Below are positions 11,829-23,835 of a stretch of 64,000 nucleotides of DNA, one piece after another. The stretch spans positions 15,029,848-15,093,847 of the forward strand of contig NW_026622986.1 of NCBI RefSeq assembly GCF_023065955.2. Reading direction: 5' to 3'. The stretch comes from Ursus arctos. Its lineage: Eukaryota; Chordata; Mammalia; Carnivora; Ursidae. Both the position numbers and the translations under genes were made by a program. Each line of letters opens with the position of its first letter. The stretch's first letter is position 1. The notes beneath the pieces are model-generated. The model did no database searches. It saw only the letters and a program-made list of their open reading frames with translations, and was not told the origin of the DNA.

Positions 11829-13339
11829 CACACGCAGTTCTTACCCACCTTGATATACCTGCCTCCCTTCTCCCACTAGTCTCTTTGAGGTCACTAATCT
11901 TCTCCATCATTTCTCTCAAAATATCTTGACACATTATGTCACTGACACTTTTGTCCCGGAAGGTTTCAACACTAATGTCTTTATGGGAGCTTTGGAGAAT
12001 TTCATTTACAGCAAGAAAAACAACCTAAACCCAAGAATACAGGTTCTTTTAACACCTTACCGGAATCCAACACAGACCTCTCTTTGCCTGCACCTCGGCC
12101 CAGACAAAGAAAATGCTCATTTATCCACACTAGATACAACGGCAACGTATGAACTAGACTGCTGTCCCTCATTCACCTACTTTGGTGGCATGGTCTCTCC
12201 CTCTACTGTGACTGCCCAAACCCCTGCCCTCTCTTGGTTGAGTGCTTCTAGTTCTTGTAAACAGCCAAGCAGTTTCTTCCGGAGCTCAGCACCGTGGCCC
12301 TGGCTGAGAGCCGCTGTCCCTGCCCACGGCACAGACCTCAGCAAGCTGTTTGGCCCATACTTCCTAGGGGCCAGACAAAATCTGGGGCAGTTTCAAATTA
12401 ATTATCTGAAATTCGAGTTAGGAATCCTAACATATATCTATATTTCATTTCTCCAAAACCCAGTGAGTTAAATCAAACATTGCTCATTTAGAAGTTTCTT
12501 GAACGTAAGGTAAGAAGGGGCAAAAATCGTACCATTATTTCTGGAAAGAAAAAAAAAAAAACCTAGCATGCAAAACGTTTATTTCAAATCATTTTGGGAA
12601 ACTGTCTCATGTAATCATGTCTCTTTGCGGACTATTTAAAATATATATATTCTTTGCGGAAAGGCAGTATTATGCACAGTTTATTATATTTCAAACCCCA
12701 CCCTTCCAAGTCTAGAATTTGTAAACATACCACTCAATCAGACCACACAATGAAGTAACCGGACAAAACTGAAAAGGATTCTTAGGAGAATCTTTCGTCC
12801 TCAGAGAATTAAAGCCACTTACTTTGTCTTAAGGAAATCACCTGTATTACTAACGCCGTGAAAAAAGCACATTGGCTCAGCTCCCAATTACGCAAGTCCT
12901 TTGTTCGCTGGCTTCATCTAAATCCTCAGTTCCACATTTGGATATTTTAGACAGCTTTCTCTTCCGCGAAGAAATTGCAAAGGCCACAGATCCTAAAAAT
13001 GTTCCCAGCTTGAGTGTTTACAACCAGTGAAGACCATTGTGTTTCAGCCAGTCTTCCGAGTGAGGCTGTCAGAGGCGTGGATGAAAAGTATTCCTCCCCA
13101 TGATAAGCCAATTTCTCCTCCCCTTGGAAATTAGTCACTGAGTAACCTCAGCTCACATCCAACCACAGGCTACCTCACGGGTGACTCAGGCCTTTAACAA
13201 TTGCTTACATGGAAAACACAGACCAACGAACAAACTCCGAGAGGCCTAGGTAAATGGGTTAACAGTGAAGGAGCTACTACAAACTAGATTTGACGCAGGC
13301 AAACAGGCTCCTTCACAAACAGACAACCCGCCACCACAA

Positions 13340-13920
13340 AGCCGGCAGAAAACCCAGTATGCTCGTGACCACACTGGGCCACCTCTCAGATTGTGTGCTG
13401 CCGGGAAAATCTAGATAGACCAGCGCCCAACACTCATCCCGCGGCCAGACTTTTGAAGTCGGCGGACTGGCGGGCGAAGGAAACGTGAGCCTCTCCCCCT
13501 GGTTTAGACCAGCCGAAAGAAAACAGCAGGTGATTAAGGAGGCTGTCTATTAATGAACCAGCCTGGTTTTACCAAGCTGAACTTTGGGTGGCAGCCAGGC
13601 ACCAGCCCCACATCGCCCCACGCAAGCAACGACTGCCATCACTTCGGGCAACATACCTGGAAGGAGAGGGAGAGAAAGATGGGGAGGGCAGCCAACGCTG
13701 CGCCAAGAGGGGATTCGAGAAAGGAAGCCAGAGCCCTTGAGCCCCACCCTCTACAAGGCGGAAGAGGAGAGGCCCGGAGCCGTCTCCAGGGACCCCCCCC
13801 CCCTTCGGCAACTGATGTCAGTGCAGCTGTTCCCTCGCAGGGGAGCGGGCCCAAGAAGGTGTGTGTTCCGGACAAGAAGTGGCTTGTGCAGTGCTGAGCA
13901 GAGGACAGGTATTAACGCGG
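13340..13920. promoter_or_regulatory. CpG-enriched intronic patch
   Basis: Roughly 28 CpGs in 580 bp by eye, densest at 13340-13530 (CCCGCGGCC, GTCGGCGGAC, GGCGGGCG). Lies 4.2 kb upstream, in plus-strand sense, of the exon-like unit at 18146. No repeat recognised. Confidence 0.3.
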
Positions 13921-16599
13921 TACTAACAAAAGGTGAGGGAGGAAAAGCATTTCCTTAGCTCGCAGGTAGGTAGGCTCTGTTTCATCACCACCATGCTTTC
14001 TGAGCCCTCGGGGACCGAGGGGAGCAGCTGCCCGGGTGGGAAGCCAGCGACCAGAAACTCGCAGCCCTGGGCTTGGAAGCCCCGCTGGCCTCGCGCCACA
14101 CCCCACGACCACGCTCTGGGAAGCCTGTGCATTTTTCAAACATTTTTAAGGCTTTGCAAGGCTGTTCTTGCTGACCCAGAGAATTCCATGACGTCTCTCA
14201 GGTTCAACTCCCGGCAGCGTGGCAGGCTTTCTCAAACAACTGTTTACTGCCGTCCCAAGGCTTTGTGGTTCTTAAGGGAGAGGGGAGCACACGACACTGG
14301 GCACATGACACCGCCACCCTCCCAAGATGTCTCATTAGAAACAATATTTGGACGAAGTGGTTGTAACAGATGCCACCGAAGAGGTCGGAAAGGAGGAGAA
14401 GGAATGTGAACAGCCTTGTTTTGCTTTTTAATCTCATCAGCTAGGGTTTGGTGTTTCTCACTCACGTCCAGGAAGCGCACACCATCACCCCTGACACATC
14501 TGGCGTGCATTCGGCAGTATGGGTTTCTTCAGTCAAGCACATGCTTTCCAGGAAGGGGGATGTTGGTGTTGGTGTCCCTTGTCTGATTCAGCCACGATCC
14601 CACCCCCTCCACATCCGCAAAGACCCTGTTTTATGGCATAAGACGTCCTAAGCCGCATGGCTCTTGTAAGCATTGACCTGCTGTAACGCACGCAGGACTG
14701 CTTGGAAGAATGAATTTAATGCACAGGTCGGGGCCACGCTGCCCCCCGCAGAAAACAGATGCAGGGAGCTCCCACTGCTGATTCACCAAGCGTGTCACGC
14801 CTGACTCCACACGGGGGTCCATGCCCGCCACGGCAGGGACAGGTGGCTTCTGTTTGACCCTGCTGCTGTGCATGTCAGGGGGTACAGGGTGAGAGAAGGC
14901 CTGGTTGACCTCTCCCCATCTCATCCTTCCTGTCCTGTTCAGAGCAGTTTCTTTTCACTTTCTAAAAGCTTCGGGGCACCGTCTGGAGACTCCTTGCATG
15001 GCTTCGTCATTACGAGAGCTGTAACTCCCTGGCAGGAGTCTGAAAGCTGGCCCAGTCCCGCGGTGAATCAGGATGAGTTATGCCCTCTGGTAAGAAGCAC
15101 GCAGGTCATGCTAGAGGCCGGGGCGGGGGGGGGGAGGGAGGTGACACCATCCTGAGGTCCTAGAACCAGGCTGGCTAATTTCTGAAGCCGTATGCTGGAG
15201 CTGGGCAGGAGTCAGCTTCACCTGTCTGGCTCGGGCTCTCCAGAGAACAGCTCATTCAGGCTAACTCACCAGGAAATTTGGCTCAGTCTGGGTGCGGCCA
15301 ACCACTAATTCCCCGCACGCTGGGTCCTTTCCTCACCAGACCCTCCTCAGCATGACCTACGCTGGGATGCTACCGCCTCTGTGAATTGGTTCTTCCCAGG
15401 GTGTACTAAGTGTTCTATCGATTCTCCTTCTTCCTTTCATGAACTGGCACTATAAGCAAAGTGGAAGCAATTTATTATTTTTTTTGACTTAGTATTAAAA
15501 AAGAACATGCTAGTAGATATTCAGCATTACCTCAACAGGAAATAATTTTTATGCTCTGGTAAGGCTAACAGGCTCATGAAATTTATTTCTATTTCCTCTC
15601 TCACATTCATTTCTTTCTTGGCTTTTTAAAAATTACATATGATAAAAGGAAATCTAAAATGTGCTTATAAGCACGAAGATGGCATTGTGAAGGGAAGTAA
15701 TTATGATGTCGGAAAATCTCAAGTTCATCTTGCTTACACTGTTAAAATTGGACACACGGTCATTTGTGAGGTCTTAGCGAAACTATTAATGTTTCATTTG
15801 ATCATAAATGGAATGTCTCCCAGACACGAGACAGACAGACTGTTGCCAAAATTATTTAATTCTCAGGAAAGAGATGGTCCAGTCAGTGGTTAGCTGATGG
15901 CTATATTTAAGATGAGCGTTTTCCCACAAATATTTTGACACGGGAAACTCTGCTGAGCTCTCCAGTATAGCAGACCTGGCTGACTTAACACTGTGCCCAA
16001 CGGTGATTAAAGATCCGAGTCTGGAACAGACTAAAGTAATGTTAGATAAATCATTTAACTTCCAAGCCACAGTCAGTAACTGTGGCGCTCCAGGACAGAT
16101 AAAAGAAAAATGTGCTCCTCTCACCCATACTCAATCTTGTTTGGGATACTCCTGTATCATCCAGGCCAAGGACAACCTCCTTTTGTACCTAAAATAGTTA
16201 CAGTTTGTAAAAAGGTATCTTCTTTCTACCACTTGTAACAGATAGTGCGAATAACTTCTCCAGTTTCATTTCCATGTCTCTGTACATCCACTGGGTGCCT
16301 GTGTGGACACAGTTCTTTTATACAGGACTCCCTGTTGGAGCTTCTAGATTTGTGGCTAGTGGTAAGTCGTTTCTGTCACCCAAATATAACTTTGCAGTGC
16401 CTTCGACTTTATTTTTCCTTTTCTGACTGTTCTCTAAACGCCTGCTTAGCTTGTAAACATGCACTCTGCAATATACAAGACATTGTTCATTGACAACGTT
16501 GCTTATTCTATAAAGGATTTTAGATGGTGAGGTACACACGTACACATGAGAATCCCCCGGGAGTCTGCAGCTACATGAGGCTTTCAATTGTGATTTTAT

Positions 16600-16875
16600 A
16601 TCATGGGCTTCAGAACTCCGTGAAATACATACATTAGGCGTCCCGATCCCCATTTGATTGGTTAGGAAATGGAAGTGTAAGGAGTTAAGAACTTTGCCCA
16701 AGGGCGCCTGGCTGGCTCCGTTGGTGCCACATGTGAATCTTGATCTTAGGGTCTTGAGTTTGAGCCCCACGTTGGGTGTAGAGATTACTTAAAATCTTAA
16801 AAAAAAAAAAAAAAAGACTTGCTCAATGTCACACGGTGACAAAGCAGAGAAGCAGCAACTTTTCAGCCTTGCCAC
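16600..16875 (-). mobile_element. MIR SINE, split by a short SINEC
   Basis: CCCCATTTGATTGGTTAGGAAA before the SINEC, CTTGCTCAATGTCACACGGT after it. Together they read as one reverse MIR. Confidence 0.7.
16702..16816 (+). mobile_element. Short SINEC (older tRNA-Lys-like type) inside a MIR
   Basis: About 115 bp with GCGCCTGGCTGGCTC head, GAGCCCCACGTTGGGTGTAG core and poly-A tail. It lacks the CT-rich second half. It splits a minus-strand MIR (ACTTTGCCCA before, ACTTGCTCAA after, a diverged duplication). Confidence 0.88.
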
Positions 16876-17178
16876 TGTGCCACTTCTTCTTTCTCAGTGT
16901 AAGTGTGAAATCCCGTGTCCTCCAGGACACCCCGCGCTGCTCTGAGCGGAACCCTGCCCCCCGAAGGCTTCCCTGCAGGGACGACTGAGGGTTCATCTGC
17001 TTGAGCTCGACCTTCAGTGTGCAGTGTGCTGAATTCATCTGCCTCGCTCTCTGATCCAGATTTTCACAGCAAAGGAAACGAACAGTACACATCTCAGTGC
17101 GCTTACGATCTAATCATCCAGACACGCTCTTGATTACTCTTAGGTTTTATCTACTTGCCTCAAAATAAGTTACATGTA

Positions 17179-17379
17179 GGGGCGCCTGGGTGGCTCAGTT
17201 GGTTAAGCATCTGACTCTTGATTTTGGCGCGGGTCACGATCTCAGGGTCATAGGATCGAGCCCCGTGTCGGGCTCCCCACTCAGTCTCGAGTCTGCTTCT
17301 CTCCCTCTCCCTCTGCCTCTCCCTGCTCTCTCTCTCTCTCTTTCTCAAGCAAACAAATAAATCTTTTAAAAAAATTTTA
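17179..17379 (+). mobile_element. SINEC, full length with short TSD
   Basis: Head GGGGCGCCTGGGTGGCTCAG, long CT-rich body, AAATAAATC tail. AGTTACAT repeats on both sides. Confidence 0.93.
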
Positions 17380-17520
17380 GTTACATACATGTTAGTATAT
17401 GTTTATATACATTACACTCACATATACTTACATATTCTGTATTGCTAATTATCACTATATAGATGTCACTACATCACTAGTTCTGTATGTGCAAACACAT
17501 ACATATGCACGTGTATATGT

Positions 17521-17546
17521 ACACACACACACACACACACACACTT
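17521..17546. repeat. (CA)n microsatellite in TA/CA-rich tract
   Basis: Thirteen AC units, preceded by a 17390-17520 tract rich in ACATAT and ATACAT. Confidence 0.9.
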
Positions 17547-18145
17547 TCATTCGTCACAGATACCCGATTACTTATGGGACAAACTGTCTAGGCAACATTT
17601 GGCTAACATTCCTCGCCACTATGCCTCCCATCCCAGTGTCGGGCACCATTTCTGGGGCCACACCTCTCAGAGGCGCAGGGTCGCTGGAAGATGCGCTACA
17701 ATTCTGTCACTGTATCCTCTGCCCCTCTAACCTTTCATTAGGGAAACCGATCGAGCTGGTTATTTATTACGTGGAAAAAGTAGATACTGCACGATGCAGC
17801 TTTAGGATGGTCACAACAGTGTAAGACATTTTATAAAACATGTGTCGGTTTGACGATATAACACCTCCTCACTGTATCTCAACTTCAACAGCAAAGTGAT
17901 GACAATATGTAGGATTTTAGGCTCTACAGCCGCAGTTAACAATAGATATTTTTCAGTGGAGAAAATGGTGGTGAACAAATCGATGAATGGTGGATGCCAA
18001 GCTGGAAACCAAAGGGTCTTTCATTTCCGGTCTGTCACTGTCCTGTCACACCCCAAGACCCCCCTAACACCCAGGGTTCCCTGGTGGGTGTCACCTCTTG
18101 GGGTTCACTCTGTGTCCCCCTGCACCTCTCTTTCTTTCCTCACAG

Positions 18146-18283
18146 CTCTTCTGGAATCCGCCCTGCAGACCCAGGTTATGATTACGGCCCTTCTCACGGC
18201 ATCACCCCCCTGCCTGCTTTCATGTTAAAGCAGGGCATGAGCCGGCTCTACGACCGAGTAATAGAAAAAACACACGACACAAG
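18146..18283 (+). other. Exon-like unit with open reading frame, antisense to KIAA1217
   Basis: A 138-nt interval on the plus strand bounded by a strong polypyrimidine tract with CAG (CTCTCTTTCTTTCCTCACAG, ending 18145) and a consensus donor (ACAAG before GTGAGT). One frame is open across it: one base, 45 codons (SSGIRPADPGYDYGPSHGIT ... AFMLKQGMSRLYDRVIEKTH, DT), and two bases, so it is phase-symmetric. The other two plus frames contain stops. It holds seven CpG dinucleotides against very few in the flanking 100 bp. I do not recognise the peptide. It lies on the strand opposite KIAA1217, inside the 29.6-kb intron. It could be an exon of an unannotated antisense gene, a relic of one, or a chance pseudoexon. 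Confidence 0.35.
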
Positions 18284-19069
18284 GTGAGTTATGTCAGCGG
18301 AGCCAGTTTAAAAGGGGATTTTACAGGTAGCCTCTGATGAGAAGTTCTTTAGTTGTGCTGTTATTTTGACCTTGGGCTGAACAATATTAGCTAGTGTGTC
18401 AGAAGCAGCAAGGAGCACATAAGGGAAGAGCCCCAGAGGATTACACTGAAGGACAATCATTCACACATGCACCAAGTTCAATTTTCCCTCAAAATAAACA
18501 CGAAAAAAACAACAATGCAGATCCAGACCAAAACAGCCCGTGTGCCAATTCTTCGGAGGTTCAGAAGAGCCAACTGCTCTCCTCGTAGCAGCAACTTTCA
18601 AAACCAGAAGAAGTTCCATGGGTATCCCAGGTGTATTGAGTGTGTGAGCTGAGAACCTGCTCTCGTGTCAGCCTGAAAATAGATGGCATTTGCTGCATAA
18701 TTATAGAGGCTCACCCATTCTCCCAGTTCTCAGGAGTGATGAAAGAATCTAAAAGGTTTCAGGTTTATAAATTAAATGAATAGACCTTTGAAAAACGCCA
18801 TCTGTTCTCCTTGGGTTTGACGGGGGTCTGTGGCAAAGAACACAAGAGCACCTGGTCGTTTGGACCAAGCCAGTGGCCCCAAATGCCCCCCATTCGGGGT
18901 GTCTTCCCACAGTCCACGCAGCATGGTGGAACCTGCCTTCCAATCCAGGTGTTAACATCAGGTTCACAATATATATAGACCAGACTTCTGGTTTATATAT
19001 AAACCATGGCATTCTGTGTGTCCATGGAATATTTAGTAGGCATACAAAGCCCGGGGTCAAGGCCAATGA

Positions 19070-19420
19070 GGGAAAGAGGATCTTTAAGACAGACTTCTTA
19101 CCTTTCAAGAGCTTACATTCCAGAAGGGATAATGAGGCATGTACATGAATATTCAAAATCAGACAGAGCAAGAATAACTCTGGCAAGTGCTAAATGAGTG
19201 CAATACACAAATACTCTGGGAAACTTAGAAGAGTAAGATTCTTCTGGCTGGAGAGTTGAGGAACACCTCTCTGAAGAGGTGAGATTTAAATGAGTCCATA
19301 AACCATGAGCAGAATTTCAGGAGAGAGGGAAGAAAAAGGTTGCCTCGTGAGGTAGTCCGGGCAGGAAGGAAGGCACGATTAGAGACAGGGGTGGGTGATG
19401 CCAAGTGCCCTGCGGGAACA
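19070..19420 (+). mobile_element. Old interspersed repeat, middle part
   Basis: AGAGCTTACATTCCAGAAGG, CTCTCTGAAGAGGTGAGATT and TTTCAGGAGAGAGGGAAGA follow the order of the repeat seen complete at 56.7 and 60.9 kb. Confidence 0.5.
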
Positions 19421-19449
19421 GGTAGGCCTCTGACCCAAACAGCAAAGGG

Positions 19450-19607
19450 TTCTCCAGAGTCAGCCTACGTTAGAATCAGCCCGAGCGCTTGCTCAAACAC
19501 GGATGAATGGGCCCCATGTCCAGAGTGTCTGACAGAGCAGGTCTGAGAGGCTGCATTTTGAACAGGTCTCCAGGTGCTGTTAAGCTGCTGGTCCCCGGAA
19601 CTAAGAA
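19450..19607 (-). mobile_element. hAT-type MER DNA transposon fossil
   Basis: AGAATCAGCCC, GGGCCCCATGTCCAGAG, TCCAGGTGCTG and GCTGGTCCCCGGAAC match a Charlie-derived MER repeat with the 'atcacctgggaacttgtt' body. Exact family not resolved; strand uncertain. Confidence 0.5.
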
Positions 19608-19789
19608 CAACTGGGGAGTGGTCAGCTCACATCAAAATCTCCATTCTACGGTGCATTTGGTTAAATCCTAATTCCGAAAGCTGACCTGATTGAACTTTGG
19701 GTGGCGATGATAATTACCTAGAATTTCTCTGGAACTAAATATTTTCCTCTAAATCTGCCCGGAGAAGATGGAAAGATAGCAAGGGAACT

Positions 19790-19975
19790 ATTATGCTTGG
19801 AGACTTCCTATTTACCAAATGCTTTCCGAAATTACCTCATGTAATTCCCAGCAGGTTCCCATCAGATAAAGACTGGAATCCCCATTTTACAGATGAGGAA
19901 CCGGGGCCCAGTGACGTCGAGGGTCCTACCCAAAGGCAAATAACAGGGCCAGGATCTATGTGCCAGAAAAATCTT
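19790..19975 (-). mobile_element. MIR SINE
   Basis: CCCCATTTTACAGATGAGGA, GGGGCCCAGTGAC, CTACCCAAAGGCAAATAACA, GGGCCAGGATCTATG match the reverse MIR. Confidence 0.85.
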
Positions 19976-20389
19976 ATACCGTAGCGGTAAGAAATCAGCG
20001 TAGAGGCTTGGTCTTCCTGGAACACTCTTCAAAGGCAGGCAGTGGTCACGGATCATAAGATCAGTATTCCTTCCATCTCAAATCAAGTTCAGAAATACCT
20101 GAACAGAGTCATCTGTACTGAAGGTTACACAGACACAAGAGAACAGTGACCCAGACCAGACCCTACTATGGTTATCTACGAATGTGGGGAGCAAGCACCT
20201 TCCAAATGATGACTCCAGGGTATCCGTGAGCCCCACAAGACTGCTCCATTTCAAAGGAATACCTTCGTGTTTTCAGTTCAAATATCCAGTCAGTCAGCCA
20301 GCAAGCCAGTGGACATGGCCCGGCAATCTGAGAGGGTCAGCAAAACCACCACTTCTCCTTATTTGGAGAAATAACAGCCTCCAAGACAA

Positions 20390-20660
20390 GCAGTTCGGGA
20401 GTCGTGCACACCCGAGGCCGGGCTTGGCAGGCCTCTCCGCCCACGCCCTGCCCGGCCTTGCCCTGCTCGACAGCTGGGGGAGGTTAGCCCGCCCCTGCTT
20501 CCCCACTCGGTTCCAACACTGCCCACGGCCTTCTCCTCGGAGATGAGCTCCGCTGCCCTGTGTCCCAAGGACGGCCGGACCTGGAGCATTCCTACCCTCG
20601 AGGGCAGCCCTGCCATCTGTGTAACTCCCGAGAAACAAACGCAGGGCTACCAGCTCCGTG
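20390..20660. promoter_or_regulatory. CpG-enriched, GC-rich intronic patch
   Basis: About 19 CpGs in 270 bp, C-rich on the plus strand, with several CCCGCCC/CCGCCCAC boxes. No known repeat or coding exon recognised. Confidence 0.25.
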
Positions 20661-23639
20661 ACCCCATGTAAAGAAGTCACCGTCTAGGTGACCAAGGGCC
20701 CACCTCGGGCCAGGGGGTGGACACAGTCCAGTCGTCCCTCCTCCCCAAAAAACACTGAAAGGAAAGAATCCTCTGCACGCAGGAGGCAAGGCAGGTGAAC
20801 AAAATGCTTTGTCGTCTGCAGAGCATTTCAAAACTCATGACTAGTAGACAGAGCTTTCAACTCACTTCAAGGAGAAATGGGCTCTGGCTTGACCCCAGAG
20901 GAGCTCACCTTCCCCCATGGCCCGACCCAAACTCAGTCTTCTTCTTCCTCTTCTCTGTATTATCCTTTCTCTTGTCTTCCTTCTTTGAAAAGCAACATGG
21001 CGACACACTTTGTCCCAGAGAGGACAGGAAGATATGGGTGAATAAACAGACAGAGGGAGTTTCTTACAATACTGAGTTCATTCTGATCACCCTCATCCCC
21101 AACTCCTCCTTCAATAGACTGCAGTCTCCAAATTGGTTCCCCCATCCCCCAAATTTTTTAAAGGTACAATCCTCCTCATCCATCAGCACTCCTCCCCACC
21201 TTGATGGCCAAGGAACAGGGTGGGTTGTAGAGGAATGAGCACTGGGTTATGAATGAAAAGACTGTTTCTCCTCTGAGGATCTCCTCATTTGTGGTCTCAC
21301 CGCCATGCCCGTGGCTCTGCCTCTGGACTTTTCGGAGCCTCTGGTTCTGCTGCTATGTGGCTTTAGGAATAGCTTCTGTGCTCACCCTCCTAGTTCTGTG
21401 AACATCGAGTGAGCCGAATTATTCTTGTATGACTTTGCATGCAGAGAAATGGGATCAGCAAGGATTCTTACGAAAATTGCCCACAAGCGTTCATAGGCTC
21501 CTACTCAAATGAGAGCAAAATGAATTGAATGGATAGTAATCACTTTAATATATTCATAGGAGCGTGATGAGAATGACACACTCTCCTTCTGAGATACAAG
21601 CGCTCACGGGAAGAAAGAATGGATTCTCAAAGTAGGAACTCCACGCTGAATTATATTCCAAAGACATATCCTTGAGAAAAAGGTTCAGTTATATGCTGTG
21701 CACTCCCATGCAAGAAAGTGCTTTTCCTCATTCCCATTCCTGAATTAACTGGCTATTCTGAAGCCAGATCAGGTTAGAGGACAGATTTCCAATCCACTTC
21801 ATACGGATATGACAAGTATACTCAAATGTCGATTATTTCTAAAAATTATGGGATGGGCGATTACCCACATCTCTGCTTTAGGTCCTTCTCCTTCCCTTCC
21901 TATCCTACCACCTAGGAGTACCTCTCCCTGGGAATGAAACATGCCTGTTGCCAGAATAAAAGTTTTAGTTGGTGAGGGTAAGGCTGAACCAATTAGCTAA
22001 ACAAGTTTCTGGATGCTCTTAGAATTTCAATTACATTGTCCATTCTAGTCCTGTCCCACATTTATATTAAAAATAGTAAAATCTGTGTGCTTTAGGATAG
22101 TCCCTTGATAGAAAAACATTTATCTTGCTGTATTGCTCAAAAAATAATTTTTGGTTTTTCTTTCTGTCTCCTTCTCTCTCTCTTTTTTTGGGGGGTGGTA
22201 TAGCGAAGTGTGGCAATTTATTTTTTTGTTTTCTTGTGAAGTGTGATTTAATGTAAATGTAGAAATGCTGTTATTGAACTTATATGTCAAGATGGCCTTA
22301 CAGATATGTTCACTGTATGTACACTGAAAATGCAAAAAAAGCTCTGGGTGGTTTTTCTATTATTAAGAGGCACTATTTATAGAAGCACATATCTTTGGAT
22401 AAAAATTTTCTGTCAAAATTAAAAATATCAGAACACCACATTTGACTCATTTCTTTGCTCTAGTCCCAGAGTGATACTGAACAGAAACTTATTAGCATTT
22501 CACTAAATTTCTCCAGATCATTGTTACGAATAATAAAAATACAGAAACATTTTAAAACAACATATTTCAGTCTTAAAATGGTCAGATTAACATAATTATA
22601 GCCTTAGGTTGCCAACACTGGCACATTTCTCATTTTCATGAGAATGCAGAGGTTTCCCCCGATCGCAAGCTAATAGGCTCCTTGGTCTAAATATATACAA
22701 TAAAATCTAAAGCAAATTTCTGAAGCATTAAGATCGGAACCCTGGAGATATCCAGTAAGTAATTTGCACTGCAGTGGAGCAGGATTTTTTGTTTTGCAGT
22801 TACACAGCTGCTAGGAAATATATTTTTAGATTTGCTTTTAAAGGCAAGCAAAAATGGTATCCACTGTGTAGCTATGTATCCAGAATGTTCCCTCAGTCCC
22901 TACTGCAAGGAGCCCACCATGTACAGAATGTTCTATCAATCGCCTTCCTTCTTGCAAGGCAGTGCAAGGAACAGTTCCCTACAGATTGCCATCCCAGACT
23001 AAGCTATCAGACCCTGACCACGACACCCAAGGCTTCGGAAGCTTGCTTTATGAAAAACACGCACTGAAGTTTCAACAGGTCCCTGCTAATTCTGAATTAC
23101 CTCATCACTGACATCGTTACAATCTCTTACTGCCGTCTGGGTTTTTGTTTGACGGCTCTTCCTGTGATAGCAAGGGCAAATGAAAACGTACAGGTTCAAA
23201 GAGTGAAATCAGAACGAGGAAAAGCACGAACTTGGATTTCACAGGAAAAGAAAACAAATGTTAAGAAAGAAATCAAGGACATGTGTCGATCAACCAACGG
23301 AGAGAAACATATTTCCTGTATTTCAGGGAGATGGAGTGAGTTAGCGCTGCCCCAACAAGGAGAAGGCATCCTCCAGCTTAAACGTACACGGGATAGTCAC
23401 ACCTTTTATCTGGAGAGGCCTCGAATAAATAAATCTGCACAGAAATGATTTCATGAACAGCTCTTCTTTTGTGCCAAAAAACAAGGTGTTGGAGTTCTTG
23501 AGAACGCTTAAACAAGAATTAGTTTTGAATCTGATGTCGAAATGGCTTATTTTTCTCAATGACACAATCTTTAGTGACGTTTTGCTCTGTCTTCACAAGC
23601 CCCTGACTTGTCTTTTGTCTTAAAACCTTGGTTTTTTTG

Positions 23640-23835
23640 TTTTTTTTTTTTTTAAGATTTTACTTATTTGACGGAGAGACACAGCGAGAGAGGGAACACA
23701 AGCATGGGGAGTGGGAGAGGGAGAAGCAGGCTTCCTGCTGAGCAGGGAGCCCGATGCGGGGCTCGATCCCAGAACGCTGGGATCATAACCTGAGCCGAAG
23801 GCAGACGCTTAATGGCTGAGCCACTCAGGCGCCCC
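23640..23835 (-). mobile_element. SINEC, full length, same strand as KIAA1217
   Basis: Poly-T then AAGATTTTACTTATTTGAC, body with GAGCAGGGAGCCCGATG, and complement head ending AGGCGCCCC. Flanks AAAACCTTGG and AAAACCTCGG are the diverged TSD. Confidence 0.94.

Noticed and set aside
13933..14409. 158-codon plus-strand frame in GC-rich DNA
   Set aside because: Long frames are expected by chance in GC-rich sequence; no domain, no splice support.
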